DNA of 64,000 nucleotides, from assembly GCF_014066305.1 (NCBI RefSeq), contig NW_023501054.1, positions 1 through 64,000 on the forward strand, given 5' to 3'. The position numbers and the translations under genes are program-made. Source of the stretch: Letharia columbiana. Its lineage: Eukaryota > Ascomycota > Lecanoromycetes > Lecanorales > Parmeliaceae. Each line of letters opens with the position of its first letter. The first letter of the stretch is position 1. Positions 11,937 through 24,661 of this stretch are shown one piece after another. The notes below the pieces were generated by a model. The model worked only from the letters and a program-made list of their open reading frames with translations, did no database searches and was not told the origin of the DNA.

Positions 11937-12164
11937 CTATACCTCCCTCACGCTAACTTTATTATTTCTATTTAAGTTTATATTAATCTCTAAATCTTTT
12001 ATAACGATTAATCTATTATTAATACCCTCTATTTCGTATTTATCGAAATCTTCATTAGATTTTAATATCCTCTCCAGATTAGAATCGCGATCGAAAATCT
12101 CATCTCGAAGAATCTCTTTAACTTCTTTATCTACAATTGCGACTAGATTAGATAAAGATTTCAT
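11937..12164 (-). pseudogene. Relic of a 75-codon reading frame
   Basis: The minus strand reads 75 codons from ATG at 12164 to TAG at 11937. The product is charged, with alternating Lys, Glu, Asp, Arg and Asn and regularly spaced Leu/Ile, so it may be helical or coiled-coil. The surrounding 11865-12170 keeps more C and G than its neighbours. The copy B counterpart (55712-55939) has exactly the same length with no indel. There the ATG reads ATA, a TAA appears around codon 49, and most other changes are conservative. Equal length and phase support a former coding region. An in-frame TAG lies shortly upstream of the ATG, but RIP could have made it, so a longer protein is possible. No family recognised. 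Confidence 0.5.
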
Positions 12165-13271
12165 ACTTATAACAACTATCTATCTTAATTAAACTACTAG
12201 CGATAATACTAAAATAAATAAACGAGTTATCTATATCGTTCGAAATTTAATTATTTATCTAAGAACTTATATAGAAGAGCGATTAATTAAAGAAGAGTAC
12301 GTTAGCGAATAAAGTTATTAGCTTATAATATGCTAGCTAATCTAAGATAAGAGAGAATCACCTAAAAAGCGAATGGCACTCTCTCGAGATATATCATTTA
12401 TTATAAAAATTAAATTATTATAGATAAGTAGATAGCGAGGATCGTAAAGTAAGACTATTCTAGCGAAATTATTATTCTTAAATACTTTATTTATTTATTT
12501 ATTCTAGATAACGCGAAAGATTCTATATCCCACTTCTCGAGCGTTTTATAATATTTATAGCGAATACTAAATAATATATAAGAAAAATAATAATTACTCG
12601 TTAGTATCTTATTAATATTAATCTCTAGCGGTATCCGCTAATCTTAATTATCTCAAATCTTACCTATAAGCTATTATACACTATTATCTTAAATACTAGA
12701 TTCTTATATCGATTAATATTAAAGAAAATATACTTAAAGACTAGCTAATGAGATTTAACGATATTCTTTATACTATCTACTACTCTTATATCTCGATATC
12801 TATTAAAATTAGCTATAATTATATCGAATAAAAATAATTTAATTATAATAGATAAATTCGAAACTAAAGTCTCTCTCTCGAGAAAGTCTATAGTCTAATA
12901 GATATTCTTATTCTTAAAATAAGTCGCTCGCGGAGGTAAACTCGATAGAGAGTATAATATATAGATAATTACGTTATTAAAGTTAATTAAGATCTATCGC
13001 GAGATTATAAAAAATAGCGAGTATAATTTAGACTCTATCGTCGTTATTAATTCTAACTTTTAATTATTCGATATATCTCGCGGTGTAAATAAATTCGATA
13101 GAAATACGATTAAAAACTCTATCGTTTTAAAAGATTATTATAATAGAGAAAGCTAATTTATATAAGGTAAACTTTTTATAAGATTTAAATAATTGAGAGT
13201 AGCTATAATGATAATAGACTCTTCTATTAACGCTAAAAGAGATCTATAGAATTCTTAGATATCTTTTTTAT

Positions 13272-13316
13272 AATATAGTAAATTATAATATAGTAAATTA
13301 TAATATAGTGAATTAT
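13272..13316 (+). repeat. 15-bp tandem repeat, three units
   Basis: AATATAGTAAATTAT is repeated twice, and a third unit reads AATATAGTGAATTAT. Copy B has three units at about 57052-57096, the second differing by a CG. Confidence 0.9.
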
Positions 13317-13659
13317 AAATCTATAGCGAAAAGGGGAATAAGAGATAGAAGACGAAGAATCTATTCTTTAATCGAGTGCGGGTATACTAGAAATAGAGTG
13401 AAAATAATACGATCTTAATCGCTATAATAGATCGATAAGAATCTATAACGCGAGAGGTATAAGAGCTGCGTTTAGAAACGATTGATTAAAAAAAAGAATA
13501 TAAACGAGTAAAAAAAAAGCCGGCTACTCGAAGGCGAGACGAAGATAAAATAATAGATATATCGACGGAGACGGCCGACTTGGTTAATAATTAAATTATA
13601 TATTTCTATTAAGTATTTAAAAGACTAGGCGTTAACCGACTATATAATCTAATAAAGTA

Positions 13660-14680
13660 GATTTAATTATATCTAAAGAAGAGAAAAGTATTAGAATATT
13701 ATTTATCGACGATATAGCTTTTATTAAAGAATTAATAACGGCCGTTAAAGAAGTAAATCGAGTTTTTATAATAATAATATTAAACGCGTATCGAGAAATT
13801 AAATACTATTTTTAAACGATATCTATTCGATATAAAGTAATATTAGAAATACGAGAAGATATTACGAGATATCGAAATTCCCGATTTCAATATACACGAG
13901 CGGATATAAGTCTTAAATCTAATAATCTCTTAAGAATATAAGATTATAACTCTTATTAAAGCTTATTATTTTTATATAATATAAGACTTTAATATCGAGT
14001 AAATAACGATAAAAGAGAAAGATATTATTAATAACGATCTACGCCGGGCTTAAAATAAGCTATAGAACTCGATTACGATAAATAAAATTTATTTTATCTT
14101 ATAAAAAGTATTTACGCCTAATATCTTTATTCTCTTATTAAAATAAATTCTTAATTAATAAATATCTTTTCTATAGACTTCTATAAATCTATCTTCTTAT
14201 TATCTATATTAAAAACGTAATAATAATTTCTAAAGCTCGATATAATTAAAAATAAGTTTTATAAAGATAACGTATCGTATTATCTTTAGTATTTTAAAGA
14301 TCGTAGTATTATATCGTAATATTCTTAAGCTTATATTAAATCCCTTAATCGAAAATTAAGATATTTAATTTTTAAAGATAAAGACCTCGAAGCGTAATCG
14401 ATTAAGCTTATTATAATTAATTATATTAATAGAGATCGAGCTAATTATAAGCGTAGATATCGAGAATATTAAAAGCGAAAATTAGCGATAAATTTAAGAG
14501 ATTAAGAAGAATATAAACGTTATTACGTAGAGGCTATTAAATTTAATATCGCTAGATAATAATATTATATCTTTAACCTCGAAGATTTAATCGTTAAATC
14601 GAGATAACGTAGATATTACTTTCGATAAGAGTAAAGAAAAAGAGTTATTTTATTTCTCGACTATATTCCGATCGTAGGGA
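13660..14680 (+). pseudogene. RIP-inactivated long reading frame, family unknown
   Basis: One plus-strand frame (phase of the codon at 13621) can be followed for about 340 codons with only TAA/TAG interruptions. It opens with 54 stop-free codons (13666 to about 13829) and later contains a strongly basic and aromatic segment (about 14430-14640), rich in Arg, Lys, Tyr and Gln-type stops, that could be helical. The first part has Ile/Leu/Val with Asp-Asp and Glu-rich stretches. The copy B match is about 57442-58460, where a one-base indel near 57440 shifts the frame. Such indels are not made by RIP. I considered fungal tyrosine-recombinase-like proteins but saw no catalytic motif that would support it. 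Confidence 0.55.
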
Positions 14681-14880
14681 TAATAAATAATATTCATATG
14701 AGATTCGTAGTCGTGGAAGGTTATTAAATAGAAGGCTAATAGTGTATATATATCTTGGGAAGTACTTTCTACATGTTTTTCGCTTTACTTTTTACTTACG
14801 TACTTTAGATTAAGACTATTTAAGACGAGGGGAAATCGATATAAGAAACGACTTAGTACTCGTAAATAGTTGCGACTATA

Positions 14881-14935
14881 TAGAAATAACGTATATATAA
14901 ATAGATATATAAATATATAGATATATAGATATATA
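14881..14935 (+). repeat. AGATATAT-type short repeat
   Basis: This is a short run of AGATATAT/AAATATAT units. Copy B has it at about 58668-58725 with slightly different unit numbers. Confidence 0.7.
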
Positions 14936-15429
14936 ATTAAGTATATCTAATATGAAAGTAGCTAAGATCTTTCTAAATATATAAATAGCTTAGAAAAGCT
15001 TCTTAACGCTAGAAAAACTTTCTATATCTAAGCGATATACCCTAGAGTGAAAATGAAGCTATATATAGAATATATAGATATAGGTAAGAGAGAGAAGAAT
15101 AATATGGCTCTGAAAGAGAACGATTTAAATAAAGAGCTTACTATTAATATAGTAGCCATATAAATAGTACTCGCGATAGCTATCTATATTCCTACTATTA
15201 TATATCGCATAATAATAAAACGATTAATTAAATAATTACGAACGCTATAATCTTAGAATAAACTTACTAATCTATAGTTTTTATAATCTCTATTATTACG
15301 AATAATAGAATATATAGTATAAGAGAATAAATAGAAATTATATGAAACTTAATTATATAGAAATACGCTATACTTAATATAGGGCTATTCTAACGCGAAG
15401 GCTACTCTAACGCGAATTAATTTTACGTC

Positions 15430-18400
15430 TAAATTCTAAAACTTAAAATATAGTATATTCTTATATAATTACGATATATAAATTATAGGCGAGACTAAGT
15501 GCTTTTTCTATATCCGCGCGTATATCTTGTAAGAAGTATACGTATAGTAATATATTACGGCATATATATTCGCTCTTTTAATCTATCTCCGTAGCTAATC
15601 AATAATATATTTTAGATAATATATATTCACTCAATAATCTCATTTCCCGAAGGATATCTATATATTCTCCATATATCTCCGAGCCTAAAGTTCTTCTAGT
15701 ATTCGCTATTTACGCCTCGTTATATATCGTAAAACTTTAATACTACCCTTAAGTTACGAAGATATATTCTTTTTCTAAAAGATATAATAAAGATTTTATA
15801 GTGCGTTATTAATATTCTAAAGTTAACTTAAGATGTTAATATAATTAATAATCTATAGCGTAGATTAGTATTAGATAAAATATAGAAAGTTTATAAATTA
15901 TATTTAATAGCTTAGCTATAAGCCGCGCTTAGATATATTAATCTTCGCTTAATAAACTTTTACGATAGCGTTAATAGTAATATCGATTTTATCGATATTA
16001 TCGAGGCGATTAATTAACTAACAAATTCGATATATAAATATTAATAGTAATAACGAATCCGCGATATTCGATAAAACGTTTATAATATTAGCTATAATAT
16101 ATAAAATATTACTAATAAAAGCGTCGATAAGACTATATAAATCGAGTTATAGTAGATATATTATTGACGATTAGCTTAATCGCGAAGAGTATAAGATTTC
16201 TATTTAAAATATATTAAAAAATAAGATTAACTTATTAGATTTTACGAGATTAAAACTTAGATCTAGCGTCTTAGCGTTATATTAAATAATCGTTTATTAT
16301 TATTTTTAACTTACTCTCTATATCTTAAAAAATTTATATTTAAATATTATCGCAAGTATAGCTTTCTCTAAAGAAATTTAATAGACGATATTATAAATTA
16401 GATTATTATTAAATATTTATAATCTTTAATTCTTCGACGTAAATAGTATTATTCGCGCGGCGATAAAATATATATATAATTTTTCTTAATTATTTATAAA
16501 TATTAATGTTTAGAGAAGTTAATAATAGATATAAATTAGAATATAATATTTTGATCGCTAATTAATATTATAATAAGGGATTTTCCGCGTAGTATAAATA
16601 AGTATAGAATTATAAAAAAGAGGAGGATATAAAGAAAGAGGGTGATAATAGGGTAGAGTAGATAGACGATAAGATATTTATTAATCGCTTCGCTAATATA
16701 GAAGTTATTAATAAATTTAAAATATCTTTAAAGATTCTTAATTATCTCGCGAATAAGATAAAGTATTAAAGCGAGCGATTAAGATATAAAAGTAGCGAGA
16801 AATAAAAAAAGAAATAATATAAAAAGATTACGAGTTTATTAATTAATAAGAATATATGAAATATAAAGGAAAAAGAGGATATACGGGATATAAAGGGGAG
16901 GGGGACGATAATAAGAACTCGGATTTCTATAAGAACGAGAAGAAGAACGAAGCTTCTTAGCAGATCGCTCGAAAGCTAGCGTCTTAGCGTATCGATAAGA
17001 GAAAACGAGTATTCTTTTTAAATAGCGAGGTATTCTTAAAAGAGTCGCTTAAAAAAAAAGCTTATATAAATAGCTCTACGCTTTTAATTAAAATTATAAA
17101 CACCGCGAATAGCGTAGTAAAACTATCTTATAATAAGTTAGAGGCTAATTCTTTTATAACTATCTACTATTATATAAATTTAAACTAATTATAATCGTAG
17201 AGAATTCGTAAGAATAATTATCTTATTCTATTACGTATTATAAAATTAAGCTAAGTATATCGCGTATAATAATAAAATCGTCTTATATAGTTTATATGAA
17301 AAATAAATAAATAAGACTAATTATCGAATAAGGACTATCTATTATTTCTTAATTTATACTAATTTTAATTATAGAGAAGCTTCTTAAGAAGATAGTATAA
17401 ATAATAAAGCTATAGAAGCGTAAGTTAGATAAATAATAAGTAAAAGACTTACGAGCTATAAAATAGATAAGATAATAAATCTTATAATATATAATAGTTA
17501 ATAGAATGTAGTCTACGTAGAATATATATAATTAAACTCTTATTTTTATAACTTATATTATTAAGCGATTTTATTATATATTCTAGATAGTTAAAGTAAT
17601 AAGCGCTATTAATAAAACGCGATTCTATTAAAATATATATTAAGCTCTCTATTATTAATATTAATTTATATAATACTCTAATTAATAATATAGTATTGTA
17701 ATAATAACTAATAAATTAAATTAGAGACGCTATTAAAGATTTTAATACTCGTCTTTATATAGAGAGATCTAATATACGCTAGCTTACTATTAACGATATT
17801 TATATATTATCGCTACGCGTATTAAACTTAATCTTAAAAGAATTTATAATAAAAGCGAATATATTCTAAAGCGAAATAAATTATATCTGAACGTTTAAAT
17901 AGAATAATAAACGTCGACGTTTAATTCTAATTACGAATTTATTCTCAACTATAGTCTTAGCTCTATATAGATCTAGAAGAGCTTATAAATAGATAATTAC
18001 TTTAAAGGTAATCTAATAAGAAGATTAATATATTCCACGCGCGAATATATATATATTTATAGATATTTAGAGAGATTATAAACTCGACGATTTAAATATA
18101 GATAATAATTAATTATAATTATTTATAAATCGATATAGTTAATAAATAATACTTAATTTATATGAGAGTAAATTAAAAGCGTAGTTAAAGTATTAAGATC
18201 GCTCGATAGAGTTTAATAACTCTATAAATACGCTAATAATAAAAATTATATATCTATATAGCGAGATTCGATAGCGCTAAAGCTAATATATTATATAAAG
18301 TCTTTTACGAATTAAGAATAAGCTAGATAACTAGATTACTTCTTTAATTAAGAAGAAGATAGATGATAATATCGAAAGGCGATCGGCGTTACTTATAGAT

Positions 18401-18600
18401 ATAAGTTATTATTATTATTTATTTATCGATTTTATTAACTAGTATTAAAAAGAGAATATTAAACTTATATATAAGTTTTAATATATAATTAAATATAAAT
18501 CGTAGTTATCTATCGTAGATATAAATATCTATTACTATCTAGTTATCGACTTTACTAATTAGCATTAATAATAGAATTTTAAATCTATATATAAGATATA
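15430..18600 (+). pseudogene. Very long RIP-inactivated gene, product unknown
   Basis: This is the longest decayed gene in the window. From about 15430 to 16630 one plus-strand frame reads as protein. The part at 15541-15900 is notably clean, with a Pro-Glu-Gly turn after a Phe/Ile/Tyr-rich segment. The phase then changes twice (about 16630-16850 and again near 16850), and from 16850 to about 18600 a single phase holds for some 580 codons. Interruptions are TAA/TAG with few TGA. A Gln-rich stop cluster lies near 16045-16060, and two internal repeats with Tyr/His-type runs lie near 18405-18480 and 18520-18600. Copy B (about 59229-62411) has an extra base near 60456, which explains one phase change as an indel. 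The fragment 16949-17188 has exactly the same length in copy B. It may continue into the 111-bp repeats downstream. I recognise no domain. Confidence 0.6.
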
Positions 18601-18734
18601 GAGTATAATAAAGTATAGTTTTCTTCTATCTAATATAAAGATAAGGGCTCTATATAAACTATTAATATACTCGACTAAGATATCTAATATTAATATATTT
18701 ATATCGAATAAATACTTAATAGAAGAAAGAATTA

Positions 18735-19175
18735 ATCTTTTTTAAATATATCTTTAATCGAGATAATAAAGTTAATAAACGCGAAGAGAAAATAGCTAAT
18801 AGAGTTTAGTAATAGAATAATAGCGAAAAGTCGAAAGTAATATTAACGCTTTTTAAATATATCTTCGATTAAAATAGCGAAGCTAATAAATGCGAAGAGG
18901 AAATAGTTAATAAAGTCTAATAATAAGATAATAACGAAGGGCTGAAAGTAATGTTAACGCTTTTTAAATATATCTTTAATCGAAATAGCGAAATTAATAG
19001 ACGCGAAGAGAAAATAGCTAATAGAGTCTAGTGATAGAATAATAACGAAGAGTTAAAAGTAATGTTAACGCTCTTTAAATATATTTTCGATTGAAATAGC
19101 GAAGCTAGTAAACGCGAAGAGAAAGTAATTAATAAAGTTTAGCGATAGAATAGTAGCGAAGAGCTAAAAGTAATA
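18735..19175 (+). repeat. Tandem 111-bp repeat, about four units (copy A)
   Basis: Each unit carries CTTTTTAAATATATCTT, then an AATAAACGCGAAGAG-type block and an AAAGTAAT(A/G)TTAACG end. The TTAACG motif recurs at about 18843, 18954 and 19065, giving a period of 111 bp or 37 codons. In one frame each unit is open except for a cluster of three adjacent stops, as if a Gln tract had been mutated. That frame is charged (Lys, Glu, Arg, Asn). A former 37-residue repeat protein, possibly the C-terminal part of the upstream gene, is likely. Copy B has the same array with small length changes. Confidence 0.8.
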
Positions 19176-19668
19176 TATTATAAGAATAACTAATAGATAA
19201 TAGATGAGTTAAGAGAGAGTTAGAAGATATAAAGAGATTTAAATACGATATTACGCTTCTAATTAAAGTATAAAGATATTACGCGTAAGATAATAAATTT
19301 ATCTTTATATATATAATAGACTAGTTCTTAAATACGAGTTATCTATACGTATAAGATTTTATATAAATTCGCTATCGTAGAGTATATAGAAGAGTCTATA
19401 AATCGTAAATTAATTAGAGATTTAGAAGTATATATTATTAATATTAAGTTTTAATTAATTAAGATCTATTTAATAACGCTAATAAGACGTAATTAAAAGT
19501 ATAAACTATCGATCTATAAATAAAAATATACTTCCCTCTATTATAAAATTATTAGACTATCAAATTTTATTTAATCGAGATTATCGTTTTCGCTTATAAT
19601 AGTATAATCTTTATTTCTCTTATTTTCTAATCTAATCTAATACTTCTATTTTTATTTACTCCATCTAA

Positions 19669-19845
19669 CTACTTATCCCTATTTATATTCTCTTTATTTA
19701 TATTCTTTTTATTCGTATTCTCTCTATCCGCATTCTCTCTATCCGCATTCTCCTCATCTATATTCTCCTTATCCGTATTCTCTCTATTCGTATTCTCTTT
19801 ATTCGCTATCTTACTTTTAGTAATATCGCTCGCTTTAAAAAATAT
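19669..19845 (-). pseudogene. Relic of a pentapeptide-repeat reading frame
   Basis: On the minus strand 58 codons are open from 19845 down to a TAG at 19669. The last two thirds consist of a 15-bp tandem repeat whose plus-strand unit is like ATTCTCTCTATCCGC (about 19684-19810). It would encode five-residue repeats of the Asn-(Ala/Thr/Ile)-Asp-(Arg/Lys)-Glu kind, very hydrophilic and probably disordered. An upstream TAG in phase could be a mutated Gln codon, so the frame may once have been longer. In copy B (about 63487-63640) several units have become 16 bp, which destroys the phase. Confidence 0.5.
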
Positions 19846-20165
19846 CTAATTTAAAGATTATAAGATTAATAATTTAAAGAAAGTAAAAAGCTTTTTAAAG
19901 ATTATATTCTCTAAATTCGTTATATTAACCTCTATAAGGAGAATCTAAGATACTATATCGCGCTTTAATATCTTTATAATATATATATTAACTACTACGA
20001 GAAAAATCTTTATATTCTTAATTACTATTAGTTAGTAAATAATTAAGTTTATATAAATTCTCTAGCTATACGCTTTTAAATAGCTAGAGAAATATTAATA
20101 TAATATCTAGATAATTATTCGAATTTCTTATACTTATAAGAAGAGAGAACTCGAAGAAAAAAGAA

Positions 20166-21659
20166 AGAAGATTGCATATTTAAAGGCTTACGAAAATTCT
20201 CTTAATATATCTTTAGTATACTTTTTCTCTATTACTCTCTTACGTTTTATAATCTAATCGAGATATTTAGATATATAATTAAAAAGAGAATAAATAACGT
20301 ATTAAGAGATAAGATTTAAGCCTCTCTTCTTTATTTCTAGTTAATACTCTTTGTAAATCTTCTTAACGTAGCTAATAACTTTAATATCGCGATTATTAAT
20401 TAAAATCTTCTCGATCTTTATTATAAGTAATATAAATTTCGCTAAATTAAATAATCTAATATACTCGACGTTTATAGTTTAAGTAGATTCGCTAAAAATA
20501 ATATAATACTAATTAACGATCTTTTATAACTCGATTAATATTTTATTAAAAGCGAGTATATAATAGAAGAGAGCGCTCTATATTGAGATGAGGGTTTACT
20601 AAACGCGAACGAGATTATCTTTAAATAATATTATTTTAAAATAATTAAAAACGTTAATTTGAGATTAAGTTAGCGTGAGGTTTTAGATAAATAAATTATT
20701 TAGAATATTATAATAGCGAAAGCTAATATAAGCTTATTTAAATAAGATTATTAATATAAGTATAATAATCGTCTTACGCTTCTTAGACGTTATCTAAATA
20801 TATATATATTAATCGAAATTTATATAGAGTAGAAGATAATAAATAGAGATATCGAGATTATTTCGATCTTAAATACGCATTTTTTAGACACGCGTTTCTC
20901 AGTTACGCATTTCTTAAACCCGCGTTTCTTAAACTTATATTTCTCTACTTTATAATTACTAATAACTATTTATTCTAACTCGAAGTTAAGTCTTTATATC
21001 TCGCGACTATTATTAAATTAAGTAATTTTAGAATTTAATATTATTTAGTTAATTATCTCGCTTAACTAAATAAAATCTTTATCGCTTTTATAAGACTTCT
21101 AATTAAAAGCCTTATCTTTTTATTAGATTTAGAATTTTTAATAGTAAGAAATATATTAATATTATTATTAATAGTTAACTTTAACTCTTTAATAACCTTT
21201 TTAGCCTCTATCTTTATATTCTTAATCTCTATCTTTCTATTCTTAATATCTATCTTTACTTTCTTTAGATTTATAATAATCTTTTAAATAAATATTAGAA
21301 TATAATTAGCTCTATACTCGATATCTTAATTAAATAATTCTTTCTTATTAATATAATTATAAATAGCTCGTAGAGTCTAAATCGTATTAATTCGAATTAG
21401 ATTAACGATAAGTATAAATTTATATAATCGAGATATATAATTAGATTATCGGCTAAGAAATTACTATAATTAAGATAATAATTAAAGACTATAATACTCG
21501 AGGTTTATAAAAAAATAGCGTGCGAAAAAATCTATTAATATATATAGATAAAAAAATCTATTAATATATATAGATAAAAAAATTAAAAATAAAGATAATT
21601 ATTATAGAGTAGTCGAGGTCGAGAAATATTATATTATCGAGATTATTAAGCTTCTAGCG
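20166..21659. other. RIP-mutated sequence, no gene recognised
   Basis: This is sequence to the right of the last point that can be compared with copy B. It has the same CpA depletion as copy A and is probably a continuation of it. A TATTCTTAATCTCTATCTTTA-like short repeat lies near 21210-21270, and two near-identical TCTATTAATATATATAGA-type blocks at 21530-21580. No frame stands out. Confidence 0.5.
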
Positions 21660-22285
21660 TAGACGCTAGCTTTTCTAATAATTAGAATTAAGAAATAAAT
21701 CTTAATAAATTAAGATTTAATTTTATTATAATTAAAAGAGAAGAAATTATATTACTATAATTAAAAGAGATAGAAAATTATAAGATTATAATAAAAGAGA
21801 GCTTAAAGAAGAATAGTAATTATAATTATATTATATATAGCTTTAGCGCGAAAAGTCTCGCGCTTTAACTAGCTTACTTCGATAAAGCTAACTATCGTTA
21901 TTTTTATTATTATATTTTAACGCTTATTCTTTTCTTTTTAATAGATTTATTATAATAAATCTATTATAATATATCTATTATAATATATTCTTTATAATTA
22001 AAATTCGCTTAACTTTTATTATATTATATACTATCTAATATTAATAGCGTTATAAAATACTTCTTATTATAAAGTACCGCGAGATATATAAAAATACGCT
22101 TTTTATATTAACGAATTTCGATTAATAAAATTAACTTTACTATATATATCTAGATTATTAAAATAAAGAAGAAAATCGCCTTATAGATAATAGGAGCTTT
22201 AATATATATTTAAAGTCTTCTTACTAAAATTCTATTAACGACGATATATTAGCCTTCTCCCCTTTAATAACTCCCCTTCTTCTTT

Positions 22286-22715
22286 CTTCGCCGACTTCTC
22301 TTCCTCTCTCTTATCTTACTTCGCTTTTATAATTATTAAGCGTCGAAATTAAATAATAACTTTCTACTCTTAACTCTTTAAACTCTTTTTCTTTAATTTC
22401 ACTTATTTTTTTAAAAGTAGAGATAAATAGTTTATTCGCTAGCGATAAAGCGATTAATTTATATAAGAGATATATATCGCTAATAAATAATAAATAAGAC
22501 TCTTTTTCGTTAGCTTCTCTCTCTCTTTCTTATCTCGCTTCGCTTTTGTAGCTATTAAACGTCGAAATCGAATTGTAGCTTTTTACTCTTAACTCTTTAG
22601 ACTTTCTCTCTTCGACTTTATTTACTTTCTCGAAAGTAGAGATAAAAGGTTTATTCGCTAGCGATAAGGCGATTAATCTATATAAGAGATATATATCGCT
22701 AATAAATAGTAGATA
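22286..22715 (+). repeat. Local tandem duplication, period about 219 bp
   Basis: TTCGCTTTT with its downstream CTAGCGATAA and AAGAGATATATATCGCTAAT blocks occurs twice; the CGCTTTT motif is at 22322 and 22541. The second unit runs into the 62-codon frame at 22718. The downstream modules have only one unit here. Confidence 0.75.
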
Positions 22716-22717
22716 AA

Positions 22718-22906
22718 ACGAAAGACGGCGAATATTATTTCTACGTTAAAAAGATAATTAACGATAAGAGATCGTATATAATAATCTACTATTTTACGTA
22801 TAAGAAGTCTAAATATTTTTTATATATCGAAAGATACTTAAATATAAGAGTTAATATCTCTTACTTATTTTATTATCTAGTGTATATTAGAGTAAAGAAG
22901 ATATAG
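22718..22906 (+). pseudogene. 62-codon frame, module 1
   Basis: Sixty-two stop-free codons end at TAG 22904-22906. The product is Tyr-, Lys- and Ile-rich, starting Thr-Lys-Asp-Gly-Glu-Tyr-Tyr. The codon aligned with the ATG of module 2 is ACG here, so the frame has no start of its own and was probably an internal piece of a longer protein or one exon. It matches the frames at 24662 and 25375 in length and stop position. Confidence 0.45.
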
Positions 22907-24661
22907 ATCTAAAAGAAGTTTAAGAGATTAACGTTCTAAAATAAGTAATAATACTATTATTAGAAGTCTAAGATATTAAAGAAGAGATAAAGAAACGAAT
23001 AAAAGGAGGAATAAGAGATCTAAGATCTAAATGAAATCTAGAGATAAGACGGAATTACGTCTATATACGGGCCCTAGATATAAATATAAAACTTCGACTT
23101 ACTAAAGATAGATTATAAGTATAAACTATATTTAAAATAATAGCTTAATAATTAGCGAGCTATTTTACTTTTTATAAATAGAATAAAATTAATAAAAATA
23201 TAATAATATAATATAGCTAAGTATACTATTTCGTCTACTCTCTCGAGAGTAAGATAAAATATTCGATTTAAATCTCTATATATATAATTAATAAGATTAA
23301 TTCTTAATTAATTAAGATCTAATTAAGATATATTATTTTAGAAAGCTAACTATCGAACTTTAAGAAATCTTTATCTATAAGATTTTAATATATATAAAAA
23401 ATTATAACGCTTAATAATATTTTATAATTAGATTTATAAATATAGAGGCGCTAGCTTTTCTAATAATCGAGATTAAAAAATAAATCTCGATAAATTAAGA
23501 CTTAATTTTATTATAATTTAAAGAGAAGAAATTATTATAGTTAAAAGAGATAGAAGATCGTAAGACTACGATAGAAGGAAGCTTAAAAAAGAATAATAAT
23601 TATAATTATACTATATATAGCTTTAGCGCGAAGAACCTCGCGTTCTAACTAGCTCGCTCGAATAAGACTAATTATTATTATTTTCATTATCGTATCTTAA
23701 CGCTTATTCTTTTCTTTTCAATAAACTCATTATAATAAATCTATTATATATCTCGCACTCTCGCTATCGCTTATAATATACATCTTATAATTATTTTCGA
23801 ATTATAAAATAATACTTAAATATTAAAGATAATAACTTAGATTATTAATATATCTTAAAAGCTAACTCTATTATAATAATTATTATAATTAAATAATAAT
23901 CGAGTTATTATAGACCTTAGTAAGAAAATAACTATATATTCTATTAACTCGATAAATTATAACTTAATATTATACGTATTATTAGAAAATCTCTAATTAT
24001 ATAATCGTTATCTAAGGTTAAACTCTTATAAAGTTATATATCTATTATTACTCGCGATAAGATAATATAGAAAACTATAGACTTACTATAATATATCTAT
24101 TATAATATATTTATTATTTATCTCTACTTATAACGCTAATATCAAAATCCGCTTAACTTTTATTATATTATATATTATTTAATATCGATAGCGCTATAAG
24201 GCGCTTCTTAATATAAAAAATCGCGAGATATATAAGAATACGCTTTTTATATTAATAAATTTAGATTAATAAAATTAACTTTTTTATATATATTTAAATT
24301 ATTAGAATAAAGAAGAAAACCGCCTAGCGAATAATAGAAGCTTTAATATATATTTAAAGTTTTCTTATTAAAATTCTATTAATAATAATAAATTAATCTT
24401 CTCTCTCTTCGATAATTTCTCTCCCTCTTTCTCTATTAACTTCTCTCTTTTACTCTTATCTTACTTTCTTAAAAATAAAACTTTCTTTATTTTAGCTATT
24501 AAGCGTTAAGATTAAATTATAACTCTTTACTCTTAACTCTATAGATATTCTTTCTTCGACTTTATTTATTTTCTTAAAAATAGAGATAAATAGTTTACTC
24601 GCTAGCGGTAAGATAATTAATCTATATAAAAGATATATATTATTAATAAATAGTAGATAAG

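Larger units (their letters stand above)
11702..13659. other. RIP-mutated sequence without a recognised gene
   Basis: Apart from the minus-strand relic at 11937-12164 and the three-unit repeat at 13272-13316, I see only AT-rich, CpA-depleted sequence here. It matches copy B (about 55470-57440). A stretch near 13500-13580 keeps several CG-rich triplets and may be the 5' part of the frame that becomes clear at 13660. Confidence 0.6.
1..20165 (+). repeat. Copy A of a large RIP-mutated duplicated segment
   Basis: This stretch aligns almost end to end, in the same orientation, with 44680-64000. Anchors are 122 with 44801, 6405 with 51114, 10251 with 54964, 13621 with 57403 and 18591 with 62402. 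The offset is near 44.7 kb before position 10259 and near 43.8 kb after it; the 941-bp step is the insertion at 10261-11199. Differences are mainly C/T and G/A, with occasional 1-4 base indels. CpA and TpG are nearly missing while CpG survives, which is the RIP signature. Copy A keeps more C and G than copy B. Both window edges cut the duplication, so neither boundary is visible. Several decayed plus-strand reading frames lie inside and are listed separately. Confidence 0.93.

Noticed and set aside
13660..14680. Starship captain (DUF3435 tyrosine recombinase) pseudogene
   Set aside because: The basic Arg/Tyr-rich tail is suggestive, but I see no R-H-R-Y catalytic arrangement and cannot support the call.
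1..20165. LTR retrotransposon with reverse transcriptase
   Set aside because: I found no paired LTRs and no reverse transcriptase or integrase motif in the frames I could follow.
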